NCBI RefSeq assembly: GCF_036549475.1
Contig: NZ_JAZHLI010000001.1
Span: 145,098-209,097, forward strand
Source: Aurantimonas sp036549475
Lineage (GTDB): Bacteria > Pseudomonadota > Alphaproteobacteria > Rhizobiales > Rhizobiaceae
DNA length: 64,000 bases
Reading direction: 5' to 3'
The translations under genes and the position numbers were made by a program. The notes under the pieces were generated by a model. The model was given only the letters and a program-made list of their open reading frames with translations. It was not told the DNA's origin and did not search any database. Each line of letters begins with the position of its first letter. Within the stretch, counting starts at the first letter, position 1. Shown here piece by piece: positions 1 to 10,996 of the stretch.

Positions 1-219
1 ACGATCACGGACCCGGCAGACGGAAACCCCGACGCATCCGGTGATGCCGCCACGATCAATGGAAACGGAGCCGCACCGGCGGACACTTCGCCGCCGCCTG
101 CCGAGCCGTCCACTCCGGCTGCCTCGGATCCAGCCACGACACCTGGGTCGGATGTGGATGGCAGCGGAACGCCGAACCTGCCCGACGACACTGCGCCGGC
201 CCCCGCGCCAGCGGATTGA
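1..219 (+). CDS. C-terminal end of a Pro/Ala/Asp-rich protein (5' truncated by window edge)
   Basis: Frame 1 is open from the first base to a TGA at 217-219, giving 72 residues. They are dominated by Pro, Ala, Asp, Thr and Ser and contain no predicted secondary structure or membrane segment. Such low-complexity acidic tails are common on exported or envelope proteins, but the domain that would identify the gene lies outside the window. A hairpin terminator 20 bp downstream supports a real gene end here. Function unknown. Confidence 0.6.
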   Translation, partial: TITDPADGNPDASGDAATINGNGAAPADTSPPPAEPSTPAASDPATTPGSDVDGSGTPNLPDDTAPAPAPAD

Positions 220-239
220 ACGGGAGCCTGCGAGAGCAT

Positions 240-270
240 ACGGGCCGGGTGAATGCATCCGGCCCGTTTT
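240..270 (+). terminator. Rho-independent terminator after the Pro/Ala-rich gene
   Basis: An 8-bp perfect stem (CGGGCCGG at 241-248, CCGGCCCG at 259-266) with a 10-nt loop is followed directly by TTTT at 267-270. It lies 20 bp past the stop codon at 219. Confidence 0.75.
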
Positions 271-525
271 GATTTCCACCGCACGGAAGCTTGTTGATCC
301 GTCCGCTACATCGGAACGCGCCATCCGGGTGAAGCGCCCCGCTCACGAGCGCGCCGGATAGCCCATCGAAATGGCCGTCAGTGCTGTCTCTCGCCCGCGA
401 AGATGCCACCTTCGTGACGGGGCAATCCTGCAATCAATGGCGACTGCGTCCTGGCGTCTGATATTGGCGGCGCCGCAGCGGCTGACCGGCAAACCGTCTT
501 ACCCGTCCTTCAGCCAGGATCGATC
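271..525. other. Intergenic region, no gene seen
   Basis: Between the terminator and the next start I see no conserved reading frame and no clear promoter hexamers. The reading frames on both strands have the Arg/Pro-rich composition of out-of-frame GC-rich DNA. Confidence 0.4.
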
Positions 526-1497
526 ATGCCCCGTTGCCCCGCCTGCGGCGCCCGGGACTTCCGGGCGAGCGAACGATCGGCCCGCCATTCGGGCGAATGG
601 TGCGAATGCGGCCATTGCGGCCTGCTGGCCACCACTGCCGTCCTGGCGTCAGGGGAACTGCCCGCCTTGATCGACGCCAGGCTGGCAGGCGGCCGGTTCG
701 TGCTGGAGGCGGGCGATCCCTTCTTCGTCGAAAGCTACAGCCTGCGCACCCTCGCCCTGTCGCGCGGCCTTGTCGCCCGGCCGGTGGGCGAGGTCCAATG
801 CGCGGCACTGGCCGCCCCCTACCAGGAGCGCCCGGCGGTCGCGGACCTGCTCCCGCTCGCTGCTTGTCCCTCGGTCCCCGTGTCCCTCGTCATGCTGTGC
901 AGGTCATCCGATCTCGCCTCCTTCCCCAAAGCGCTCGCGCCGGCCAGCAAGGCGTTCGACGATCTCTGTCTCGTCGTCGATGCGGTGGAGGCAGACGTGA
1001 CAGCGTGGCCAAGGGCGGCAGACTGGCCGCATCCAGTGAGGTTGTTGCGGCGGCCGCTGGCTGGCGATTTTGGTGGCCAGCGCAATGCCGGCCAGGCGAT
1101 GGCGCGGCACGACTGGGTCCTGCAGCTCGACGCCGACGAAACCCTGGACGCGGCCAGCTTCGCCGCGCTCGGGCGTGTCGCGGCCCTCGCCGAGCCCTGC
1201 GGCTCGGTCTCCATAGGGCTGCCCCGGCGCAATCGCGTCGATGGCATCCTCTCGGACCTCTTCCCAGACATCCAGTACCGGCTGAACCGGCGATCGGTCC
1301 ACTTCGACGGCAAGGTGCATGAACGCCCGGCCCTGCCGCGTGGCTGGCGCGACGGCTTCATCGCGCCAAACCTGTGCATCGACCACCATCTGTCCCGCGC
1401 CCATGTCGAACGCCGATCCACCCGCTACGAGGCGATGGACCCCGGCAAGGGCCGTCTGTTCGAGCGCGAGGCCTTGCTGACCTCCTATAGGGACTGA
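526..1497 (+). CDS. GT2-type glycosyltransferase with an N-terminal Cys-rich (zinc-ribbon-like) head
   Basis: A 323-residue protein. The first 32 residues carry five cysteines arranged CPAC (4-7) and CECGHC (26-31), like a small zinc ribbon. Residues about 115-320 form a GT2 catalytic domain: a DADE acidic motif at 202-205 for metal and nucleotide-sugar binding, a preceding GGQRNAG stretch, and a later HFDGKVHE segment typical of this subgroup. Donor and acceptor are unknown. The gene ends 13 bp inside the 3' end of the convergent GT4 gene. The ATG at 526 has only a weak AGGA upstream. The Cys-rich head on a GT2 enzyme is unusual; it could bind the acceptor or a partner protein. Confidence 0.75.
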   Translation: MPRCPACGARDFRASERSARHSGEWCECGHCGLLATTAVLASGELPALIDARLAGGRFVLEAGDPFFVESYSLRTLALSRGLVARPVGEVQCAALAAPYQERPAVADLLPLAACPSVPVSLVMLCRSSDLASFPKALAPASKAFDDLCLVVDAVEADVTAWPRAADWPHPVRLLRRPLAGDFGGQRNAGQAMARHDWVLQLDADETLDAASFAALGRVAALAEPCGSVSIGLPRRNRVDGILSDLFPDIQYRLNRRSVHFDGKVHERPALPRGWRDGFIAPNLCIDHHLSRAHVERRSTRYEAMDPGKGRLFEREALLTSYRD

Positions 1498-2678
1498 CGC
1501 CGATACGCCCGCGCCGCCTCGTAGAGCGCCAGCGTTTCGGCGCCGAGGGTCTGGCGGGTGAACCGGCCTGCGGCAGCCAATGCCCGGCCATGCAGGCGCA
1601 TGCGCAGATCGGCGTCGGCGAGCGCCGGCCGCAATACATCGGCCAGGGCGGCCCCCGTGGCGTCGGCCGCCAGCAGCCCGGCGCCGCTGTCACCGATCAC
1701 CTGCCGCGCCGACGGGTCCACCCTCAGGCCGATCACCGGGCGCCCGAAGGCCAGCGCCTCCTGGTAGACGAGGCCGAAGGATTCGTAGCGTGACGGCGCG
1801 ACGACGAGATGCGCCGTCCGGTAGGCGGCATCGAGCGCCGCGTCGTCGAGCCGGCCGCGCAACACAAGGTGTTTCCGGACGCGCGGGCCGAGTGGCGGCA
1901 AATCGGCTTCGCCGATCCCGACGAGATCGAGCCGGAAGCGCGGCAGCGTCCCGGCATCGGCCTCATCGGCCAGGATCGCCATCGCATCCATCAGGCAGTC
2001 GAAGCCCTTGCGTGCTTCCGCACGGCCGACGAACAGCAGCCGCATTCGCTCCCCGGCCGGCGGATACGGCGCATCGTCTGCCCGCTCCAGGCGTTCGGGC
2101 GGCAGCGACAGGCCGATCACCGCCCGCGGCGCGTGCGTGTCGAGACCGTACAGGTCCTGCACCTTGTCGCCGTGGCTCGACGTGTTGAAGATGTGGCCGG
2201 CCGAGCGCCGGGCGGTCGCCGCCTCCAGCCGGCAGGCGTACCGACCGTCGATCCGGTCACGCAGATGGCCCGAGACGGCGCCGGTCGAGATGGCCGGGGT
2301 GGAATGACGCGTGACGAAGGGCAGTCCCGGTATCTTGCTGGCGAAAGCACCCGGCGCATACCAGTTGGTCGCCTCCAGGCAGTCGAAGGGCTGCGCCCGA
2401 TGATCGGCCGCGATCCGCTGCGCGAACCAGCGCGGGGCCACCAGATGGCCGATCACCGCCCGCCGTCGCAGCCAGCTGCCGGGCCCGCCATCCGGCGGCA
2501 GGCATCCGATGATCCGGACGCCGTCGATGTCGGTGCTGCCCCGACGATCCAGCGTGTAGACATGGGCCTCGGCGCCGGCCGCCGCGAGGCTTTCGGCGAC
2601 CTCGCGCGCGGCGACAGCCAGGCCGCTGGCGCTTGGCGGATAGTCCCAAGCGATCAGTGCCGTACGAAGGCCGCTCAT
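1485..2678 (-). CDS. GT4-family glycosyltransferase
   Basis: A 397-residue GT-B enzyme. The N-terminal Rossmann half begins near WDYPPSASGLA (11-21). The C-terminal donor half contains FVGRAEARKGFD (216-227) and the family E-x7-E motif at E299 and E307 (ESFGLVYQE), which contacts the nucleotide-sugar. The ATG at 2676-2678 overlaps the TGA of the upstream GT4 gene (ATGA), so the two are translationally coupled and probably act in one pathway. A longer reading frame extends upstream but only as a shadow of the neighbouring gene. Substrate unknown; the family transfers hexoses from NDP-sugars. Confidence 0.82.
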   Translation of the reverse strand: MSGLRTALIAWDYPPSASGLAVAAREVAESLAAAGAEAHVYTLDRRGSTDIDGVRIIGCLPPDGGPGSWLRRRAVIGHLVAPRWFAQRIAADHRAQPFDCLEATNWYAPGAFASKIPGLPFVTRHSTPAISTGAVSGHLRDRIDGRYACRLEAATARRSAGHIFNTSSHGDKVQDLYGLDTHAPRAVIGLSLPPERLERADDAPYPPAGERMRLLFVGRAEARKGFDCLMDAMAILADEADAGTLPRFRLDLVGIGEADLPPLGPRVRKHLVLRGRLDDAALDAAYRTAHLVVAPSRYESFGLVYQEALAFGRPVIGLRVDPSARQVIGDSGAGLLAADATGAALADVLRPALADADLRMRLHGRALAAAGRFTRQTLGAETLALYEAARAYRRQSL

Positions 2679-3721
2679 GCGTCGAGCAGAGTGCGATAGA
2701 GCCGCAGATAGTCCTCGGCCATGCGCCTCGCGGTGAAGCGCGCCTCGAAGCGGGTGCGGATCGCCGCGCGGTCGAGATCGGCCGCCCGCTTCAGGGCCGC
2801 GGCCGCCTCCGCCTCGTCGCGCACGACGAAGCCGGTCACCCCGTTCTCTACGATTTCCGGCACCGAGCCCCGGTCGAAGGCGATCACCGGCGTGCCGCAG
2901 GCCATCGCCTCGATCATCACCAGGCCGAAGGGCTCCGGCCAGTCGATGGGAAAGAGCAGCGCCGCGGCCGACCCGAGCAGCGCCTGCTTGCCGCGATCGT
3001 CCACCGGACCGACGAACACCGCGGCGTCGCCGAGCAGCGGCGCGACCTTCTCGTCGAAATAGGTCGGGTTGCCGACATCGACGGCACCGGCCAGCCTGAT
3101 CGGCAGGCCGGCGGCACGAGCGATGCGGATCGCGGCATCGGGCTGCTTCTGGTCGGTCATCCGCCCGACGAAGGCGGCATATCCGCCCTCTCCCGCCCCC
3201 AACCGATAGCGCGTCTCGTCCAGCCCGTGATGCACCACGCCTGCGCGGTTCGATACCGGAATCCGGCCGAGCTGGCTTTGCGAGATCCCGGCCACCGGCA
3301 GGTCCGGGAAGGCCGCGAAGAACAGCGCCCGGTCGAGTTCGTCGACCCGCCAGTGGATGGTGGTCAGGGAATGCCGCCGCCGCTCGCCCAACAACGCCGC
3401 ATGGAAGAACTCGCCATGGCAGTGGATGATGTCGAAATCGCTGAGCCGGCTGCGCAACTCCTCCATCTGGACGGCCTCCAGGACCTGCGGGATCGACGAC
3501 GGCACCCGGCCATGGCGTTCCTCCAGCGCCTGCAGGCTGGGCAGCCCGCCGATGCGCGCAATGTCGCACCTGCTGTCCGACGGCGCGAAGAGGGTCACGC
3601 AGACCCCCAGGGATTCCAGCGCCTTGGACAGATCATGGACGATCCGTTCCGTCCCGCCGGACAGATCCGGCGGCGTGGGAAAGATGTTAGGGGCGACCTG
3701 AGCGACTCGAACCGGTTTCAT
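2675..3721 (-). CDS. GT4-family glycosyltransferase
   Basis: A 348-residue GT-B glycosyltransferase. Visible are the N-terminal sugar-acceptor half with the PPDLSGGTE loop (17-25), IHCHGEFFH (99-107), the mid-protein FVGRMTDQKQP (184-194) and the E-x7-E motif at E263 and E271 (EPFGLVMIE) followed by ACGTPVIAF. It heads the two-gene minus-strand operon with the GT4 gene at 1485-2678 (4-bp overlap). It is divergent from the sucrose-phosphate synthase gene across 60 bp, so the two transcripts probably share a control region. The family also contains mannosyl- and glucosyltransferases; the substrate cannot be read from sequence. Confidence 0.82.
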   Translation of the reverse strand: MKPVRVAQVAPNIFPTPPDLSGGTERIVHDLSKALESLGVCVTLFAPSDSRCDIARIGGLPSLQALEERHGRVPSSIPQVLEAVQMEELRSRLSDFDIIHCHGEFFHAALLGERRRHSLTTIHWRVDELDRALFFAAFPDLPVAGISQSQLGRIPVSNRAGVVHHGLDETRYRLGAGEGGYAAFVGRMTDQKQPDAAIRIARAAGLPIRLAGAVDVGNPTYFDEKVAPLLGDAAVFVGPVDDRGKQALLGSAAALLFPIDWPEPFGLVMIEAMACGTPVIAFDRGSVPEIVENGVTGFVVRDEAEAAAALKRAADLDRAAIRTRFEARFTARRMAEDYLRLYRTLLDA

Positions 3722-3781
3722 CCCCGGCCATATGGACAGTCAGACCATTCCGTCAGTATGTCATAGGAAGAGGTAGGCGCC

Positions 3782-5863
3782 TTGTTCTTCGTCCACGTCG
3801 CCCTTCAGGGCTGCCTTCGGGCAGCCGACGTCAGATACGGCCTGACCCCTGATACGGGCGGGCATATCAAGTATCTTCTGGAACTCGTCGCGGCCCAGGC
3901 GCAGACGCAGGACATCGAGCGGGTGGTCATCGCCACGCGCGGTTTCGAGAGCGAATACGGCAACGAGTACCGGCCCGGCTGGGAGCGGATCGCCGACAAG
4001 GTGGAGATCCTGCGACTGCCGACCGACCGGCCGGATTACCTGGCAAAGGAAGATCTGTGGACCGAGGCCGCGTCCTTCGCCGAGCGGCTGGTTGAATGGC
4101 TCGATGAGCAGTCCGAAGCGCCGACCTGCCTGCACGCCCATTACGCCGATGCCGGCACCGTGGCGCAGATGGTGCGCGAGAAGACCGGCATCCCCGTCCT
4201 TTTCACCGCCCACTCCCTCGGTCGGTTGAAGCGCGCCGCCCTGTTCGCAAAGACCCTGCCGATCGACACCGCAGACAGCCTCGAGCGCCGCATCGCCATC
4301 GAGGAGCGGAGCTTTGCAGCCGCCGACCTCGTCATCGCATCCTCGCGCGACGAGGCCGAGGTCCAGTACGCGGACTATGACGGCTACGAGCCTGGCAAGA
4401 TCCGCATCATCGAGCCGGGCAGCGACCTTGCCGCCTATCGCTGTGCCACCCCCACCGACGCGGTGGACGACATGATCGCCCCCTTCCTGCGTCACCCGGA
4501 CAAGCCGGTGCTGCTGGCGATCGCCCGACCGGTGGCGAAGAAGAACCTGCCGATGCTCGTCGAGGCCTTCGGCAGCGACCCATGGCTGCGGGAAAACGCC
4601 AATCTGGTCATCATCGCCGGCACCCGCGGCGATCTCTGTGACCTCGACAAAGAGGCCGCGGGCGAGATGCGGGCCATTCTCGAGGCCATCGATCGCCACG
4701 ATCTCTATGGCCACGTCGCCGTTCCCAAGACCCACCGGCCCTCCGACATTCCCGCCATCTACGCCCATGCCCGGCGGCGCGGCGGCGTCTTCGTGAACCC
4801 GGCGCTGAACGAGCCCTTCGGCCTGACCCTGCTGGAAGCGGCGGCCAGCGGGCTGCCGATCGTGGCCACCGACAGCGGCGGACCGAACGACATCATCGAG
4901 CGCTGCGGCAACGGGCGGCTCGTCAATGCCCACGAACCGGACGCCATCGCCGGCGCCTGCCGCGCGATCCTGGCCGATTCGGACCTCTACGCGAGCTATG
5001 CCGCCAGTGGCGCGGCTGGCGTCGGCGCCTATGACTGGACGCAGCATGCCGAGCGGTGCCGGCAACTCGTCGCGCGGCTGGTCACGAGACCGAAACCGGC
5101 CGCGATCATACGCCATCCGCAATTGCTGGTCTGCGACATCGACAACACGCTGACCGGCTCGGACGCCAGTATCCGGACCTTCACACGCTGGCACGCGCGG
5201 GAAACCGCGCTGGACTTCGCGGTGGCAACCGGACGCTCCCTGCACAGCGCCCTGTCGATCCTCGAACAGCAGGCCGCGCCCAATCCGAAGATCATCATCT
5301 CTTCGGTGGGCACCGAGATCTATTTCCTCGAGCCGAACGGCGTCACCTACCGCGGCGACGGCGACTGGAGCCGGCGCATCGCCCGCGGCTGGCAGCGCCG
5401 CAAGATCGCCGAGGCGCTGGCCGACTATCCCGGCATCGTTCCCCAGGCTCCCCTGGAACAGCGCGCCTTCAAGCTGAGCTATCTGGCCGAAGGTGACCGC
5501 ACCATCGTCGCCGGCATCCGGTCCCTTCTGCAACGGCGGGGGATCGCCGCCTCGGTCGTCCACAGCCACGGCCGCTATCTGGACATCCTGCCGGTCGCGG
5601 CCTCCAAGGGCGCGGCGATCACCTATCTGCGCCAGCGCCTGAACCTGCCCGACGAGGCGGTCTTCGCGGCCGGCGACAGCGGCAACGACATCGAGATGCT
5701 GCGCTCCGTCCCCCAGTCGATCATCGTCGCGAACTATTGCGACAGCCTGGCCAGCCGCTCCGACCTCGCCCATTCCTATGTGGCGCGGCAGAGCCATGCG
5801 AGCGGGATCATCGAGGGCGTGGCGCATTTCCGGGCGCGGGCCGGCCGGATGCCGATCCAGTGA
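3782..5863 (+). CDS. spsA: Bifunctional sucrose-phosphate synthase / sucrose-phosphate phosphatase
   Basis: A 693-residue two-domain enzyme. Residues 1 to about 435 are a GT4 sucrose-phosphate synthase: VALQGCLR at the N terminus, PDTGGHIKY at 23-31, RPVAKKNLP near 255, and the E-x7-E motif EPFGLTLLE near 344-352. From about 450 a HAD phosphatase domain carries DIDNTLTG, SSVGTE, a catalytic-type Lys in SKGAAIT, and GDSGNDIEM near 634. All catalytic motifs of both halves are present, so one polypeptide should convert UDP-glucose and fructose-6-phosphate to free sucrose, a compatible solute, in the cytoplasm. I chose the TTG at 3782 because an in-frame stop lies at 3764-3766 and AGGAAGAGG (3765-3773) sits 8 nt upstream. 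The stop overlaps the next start. Confidence 0.9.
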   Translation: MFFVHVALQGCLRAADVRYGLTPDTGGHIKYLLELVAAQAQTQDIERVVIATRGFESEYGNEYRPGWERIADKVEILRLPTDRPDYLAKEDLWTEAASFAERLVEWLDEQSEAPTCLHAHYADAGTVAQMVREKTGIPVLFTAHSLGRLKRAALFAKTLPIDTADSLERRIAIEERSFAAADLVIASSRDEAEVQYADYDGYEPGKIRIIEPGSDLAAYRCATPTDAVDDMIAPFLRHPDKPVLLAIARPVAKKNLPMLVEAFGSDPWLRENANLVIIAGTRGDLCDLDKEAAGEMRAILEAIDRHDLYGHVAVPKTHRPSDIPAIYAHARRRGGVFVNPALNEPFGLTLLEAAASGLPIVATDSGGPNDIIERCGNGRLVNAHEPDAIAGACRAILADSDLYASYAASGAAGVGAYDWTQHAERCRQLVARLVTRPKPAAIIRHPQLLVCDIDNTLTGSDASIRTFTRWHARETALDFAVATGRSLHSALSILEQQAAPNPKIIISSVGTEIYFLEPNGVTYRGDGDWSRRIARGWQRRKIAEALADYPGIVPQAPLEQRAFKLSYLAEGDRTIVAGIRSLLQRRGIAASVVHSHGRYLDILPVAASKGAAITYLRQRLNLPDEAVFAAGDSGNDIEMLRSVPQSIIVANYCDSLASRSDLAHSYVARQSHASGIIEGVAHFRARAGRMPIQ

Positions 5864-6723
5864 CGGTCAGCGTCCTCACACTCACGCGCAACCGAAGGGC
5901 GCATCTCCTCAACCTGATGGAAAGCCTCGGCCGCCAGAGTCGCCGACCGGACGAACTCGTCATCGCCTGCATGCAACCCGAGACCGAGGCGGACCTGCCC
6001 GAAATCGGCATTCCGGTGCGCCAGATCCTGGTGCCAGGCGACGCCCTGCCGCTGGCGGCCGCCCGCAATCGTGCCGCCGAAGCGGCGATCGGCGAGACGC
6101 TGGTCTTTCTCGACGTCGACTGCATCGCGTCATCGGGGCTCGTCGCCCGCTTCACGGAAGCCTGCAGTCAGCAGGATGGCCTCTTCCTCGGCGAGGTCCT
6201 TTATCTGCCTGGCGGTGCCCTCGGCTCCGGGCTCGATTATGCGCAGCTCGACGCGGTTGGCATTCCGCACCCCTCCAAGCCTGCGATGCCGCGGACCGGC
6301 CTGCGGCGCGAACCGGATACCGGCGAGTTCTGGGGCCTGTCCTTCGCCGTCCGCAAGACGACCTGGCATCGGCTCGGCGGCATGGACGAACGCTTCGTGG
6401 GCTATGGCGGCGAAGAGACCGATCTCGCCGCGCGTCTCGACCCGGCCGGCGTGCCCCTGTTCTGGACGGCGGGCGCCCGCGCCTATCACCAGCATCACCG
6501 CGTCCACGTGCCGCCGCTGCCGCATTTCGACGCGATCCTCGCCAATGCTCGTCGCTTCCGCGCCAAGCACGGCCGCTGGTGCATGGACTACTGGCTCGGC
6601 CAGTTCGCCGAGCGCGGCCTGATCGACTGGGACCCGGCGGCCGACCGTCTTGCCGCGCGGCGCCGGCCGACGCCGGAGGAAACGGCCGCCGCCCGTCAGC
6701 CGGACAGCATCCGCTTCAGCTAG
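5860..6723 (+). CDS. GT2 glycosyltransferase (galactosyltransferase-like C-terminal domain)
   Basis: A 287-residue GT-A fold enzyme. TVSVLTLTRNRR opens the first beta strand, LDVDC near 84-88 is the DxD metal site, and GYGGEETDL near 182-190 is the conserved acceptor/catalytic motif of the GT2 / Glyco_transf_7C group. I chose the GTG at 5860, which overlaps the TGA of the sucrose-phosphate synthase gene (GTGA), implying translational coupling; the longer frame upstream only shadows that gene. The tight coupling suggests that it acts on sucrose or on a sugar made in parallel, but no sequence evidence names the acceptor. Confidence 0.8.
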   Translation: MTVSVLTLTRNRRAHLLNLMESLGRQSRRPDELVIACMQPETEADLPEIGIPVRQILVPGDALPLAAARNRAAEAAIGETLVFLDVDCIASSGLVARFTEACSQQDGLFLGEVLYLPGGALGSGLDYAQLDAVGIPHPSKPAMPRTGLRREPDTGEFWGLSFAVRKTTWHRLGGMDERFVGYGGEETDLAARLDPAGVPLFWTAGARAYHQHHRVHVPPLPHFDAILANARRFRAKHGRWCMDYWLGQFAERGLIDWDPAADRLAARRRPTPEETAAARQPDSIRFS

Positions 6724-6738
6724 CCGCTGCGCCCTGTC

Positions 6739-7863
6739 CTATCCGGTCGCGGCCAGCTGCTGCGGCAGTTCATCCCACAAATCGTCGGTGAGCCCTTCCA
6801 GCCAGTTCGCGGCCCTGAGGGGCGCATCCTTGCGGTACAGCGGCGCGATCCGGGCCGGATCGAGCATGCGGGCCTCGTCCATCAGGGTCTGCCAGCCGGC
6901 GAGATCGCCCGGCCAGCGGGCGGCGTGAACGGCTGCGCCCACCGCGGCCATCGCCTCGGCCTTGCGGGTCTGCTCGTTGAAATACCGCCATTCCGGCGCG
7001 ATCACGAGCGGCCGTCCGACCCGCGCGATCTCGGTGACGGTATTGTCGCCGGCGGACGCGACGACGATGTCGGCGGCCGCCAGGTAATCGGTGACGTTCG
7101 TGACCCAGCCGAGTTCGCGCAGATTGGAAAAATCCGTCTCGTGCCCTTCCTTGAGCGTCGGGCCCAGCACCAGCCAGTCGGCATTCGGCAGGGCGCGCGC
7201 GCCGACCGTGAGCGGTGCATAGGGCGTGCCGGCGCCCCCGCCCCCGGTGAGCACGACGATGGTTTCATGTTTGGGGTCGAGCCCCAGCTTGCGGCGCGCC
7301 GCCTCGCGCGTCGGCACCGGGTCGCGGGTCGTGCAGAGCCCGCCCGAATAGAAGGTCTTGGCGCGCAGATGCGCCGGGTAGTCCGACTGTTCGAGGCTCT
7401 CGTCGAACGGCGCCAGCATGCCGACGCTGGATTCGTAGCTGGCGATATGGCCGGTATCGGAGCGGTCGCCATGCATGCGGATCTGCACCGCCGGGACCGA
7501 GGCGATGCGGGACAGGAGCGCGATCTCCGACGACACGTCCACGACGAATAGCCCGACATTGCGCGCGTCGAGATGGTCGAGGATGGCGCGCATCGTGCCC
7601 CGCATTTCCGTCAGCCCGAGGGGCACGCAATGCAGCGACGGCGGCGTCGGCTCGGCAAAGAGCCGTTCGGTCGGCACGGCCGCACCGATCATGTTCGGCA
7701 GGGCAATGATCTCGATGTCGCGCGAAAACCCGTCGAACAGATGCGGCCCCGCGGTCAGGACCGAGACCGGACGCGTCTGCGAGAAAGCCTCGACCAGCGC
7801 CATGGTCCTGTTCGCATGGCCCCGGCCCTGATGATGGACGAAAAACGCGATCGGCTTGCTCAT
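6739..7863 (-). CDS. MurG-like / GT28-type glycosyltransferase
   Basis: A 374-residue GT-B protein. It has the N-terminal glycine-rich loop HHQGRGHANR (10-19), a second-domain LTGGGGAGTPY segment, and a C-terminal donor-site stretch ASAGDNTVTEIARVGRP with the conserved Glu, as in UDP-GlcNAc transferases of the MurG/MJ1255 group. I chose the ATG at 7861-7863 because family similarity starts there; a further ATG nine codons upstream (7890) remains possible. The gene is convergent with the GT2 gene (15 bp apart) and closes the glycosyltransferase cluster. It is not MurG itself, since no cell-wall genes flank it. The product is unknown. Confidence 0.72.
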   Translation of the reverse strand: MSKPIAFFVHHQGRGHANRTMALVEAFSQTRPVSVLTAGPHLFDGFSRDIEIIALPNMIGAAVPTERLFAEPTPPSLHCVPLGLTEMRGTMRAILDHLDARNVGLFVVDVSSEIALLSRIASVPAVQIRMHGDRSDTGHIASYESSVGMLAPFDESLEQSDYPAHLRAKTFYSGGLCTTRDPVPTREAARRKLGLDPKHETIVVLTGGGGAGTPYAPLTVGARALPNADWLVLGPTLKEGHETDFSNLRELGWVTNVTDYLAAADIVVASAGDNTVTEIARVGRPLVIAPEWRYFNEQTRKAEAMAAVGAAVHAARWPGDLAGWQTLMDEARMLDPARIAPLYRKDAPLRAANWLEGLTDDLWDELPQQLAATG

Positions 7864-8249
7864 CCCCGGAGTTCCCGCAGACGGAAACACCGCGGGCCGA
7901 TGCCGACGACGATTTGCATGTCAGGCGCTGCCATGTCTTGCTTCCGACCGGTGACGAACAGGAGATGGCAGGTAGCGCGGGCGCGCGATCTGGCCGCCTA
8001 TTCACGGTCGCGGCAAACGATAATCCTGGCCGCGGTTGATCCGGCTGTCCGCGCTGCGGGACAGCGTCCGGTCAGTTCATGAGCGCGCAGGTATCAGCGC
8101 TGCCAAATCCGCGGCTTTGCCAGCGTCGTCACGCATTCTGGCCGTTGCGCCTCTGCGATGCCGGTCGTCGTCCTGTTCCGCGTTCGCTGTGTCGCTCGAT
8201 ATCGACACATCATATGTCAACAGTTACTGCCTGGATGGATATCGTGGTG
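7864..8249. other. Intergenic region between glycosyltransferase cluster and ABC operon
   Basis: No gene is supportable. On the minus strand a TTGACA hexamer (complement of 8215-8220) points towards the MurG-like gene, but I see no good -10 box at the right spacing. Everything else looks like non-coding spacer. Confidence 0.35.
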
Positions 8250-10051
<1,802 letters not shown>

Positions 10052-10055
<4 letters not shown>

Positions 10056-10996
10056 TCGAAGACGCAGCGCGGGAAGTAGAAGGAGACGACCCAGTTCGGC
10101 ATGTCGACGATCTCCGAGATCCGCAGATCGCCGCAGGTCGAGACCAGCATGTAGGCGTCGACCGGGTCCATCTGGTAGCGCGCCGACAGGAGATCGACCA
10201 TCTGGGCGACGGCCATCTTCGCCCCCGCCATCAGGTCGGGCCCGATCCCGGTCGTCACCTCGTAGCCCTTGGCGTCGAGATGCCGCGTCACCGGCCCGGC
10301 GGTGGTGAAGCGCGGCATCTGCAGCCGCGCATCCTTGACCAGGTCGAGCGTCAGCACCGTGTTCATCGGGCTTTCGATCGCCGTGCCGCAGACTTCGCCG
10401 TCGCCCTGCGCGGCATGGGTGTCACCGACGGAGAACAGCGCCCCCGCCACCTCGACCGGCAGGTAGAGAACCGTGCCGGCGGACAGATCCCGGATGTCGA
10501 GATTGCCCCCCATGCGCCGTGGCGGCACCACCGAATGATGGCCCGCCTCGGCCGGCGCGCAGCCCATCGTTCCGGCGAAGGGCTTCAACGGCACACGCCC
10601 CTCCTTGCCGAACAGAGCTGGCTCGACGGACGCCGGATCGTACTTCCAGATCGTCAGCGCCGGATCCTTGAAGTCGTCCGCCAGGAGGCCGAAGCCCGGA
10701 ATGTTGGCGGTCCAGCCGAAGCCGGACGGCTTGAACGCTTCGATGGTGATCTTCAGCGCATCGCCCGGCTCGGCACCCTCGACGAAGATCGGACCCGTCA
10801 CCGGGTTGATCTTGCCGAAATCCAGCGCCTCGACGTCGGCCACGGTCGATCCGGCGGTCAATTGACCGCCGGAGGAATCGAGGCATTCGAATTCGATCGT
10901 CGAGCCCGGCGCCACCGTCTGGGCCGGCTGGAACGTGTTGTCCCAGCCGAAATGATGGTGGCGGCTGTGGATCGTGTAGTCGCAGTTACTGCACAT
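10052..10996 (-). CDS. fmdA: Acetamidase/formamidase family hydrolase
   Basis: A 314-residue protein of the FmdA_AmdA family, which hydrolyses formamide or short amides to ammonia and the acid. Family landmarks are the N-terminal HSRHHHFGWDN, GPIFVEGAEPGD, the central VGDTHAAQGDGEVCGTAIE metal-binding stretch and the final SFYFPRCVF. Length and ends fit a complete enzyme with no signal peptide, so it should be cytoplasmic. Its ATG lies inside the last codons of the upstream binding-protein gene (11-bp overlap), and its stop overlaps the start of the ABC ATPase. This couples amide hydrolysis directly to import. The true substrate could also be a larger amide brought in by the Dpp-type transporter. 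Confidence 0.88.
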
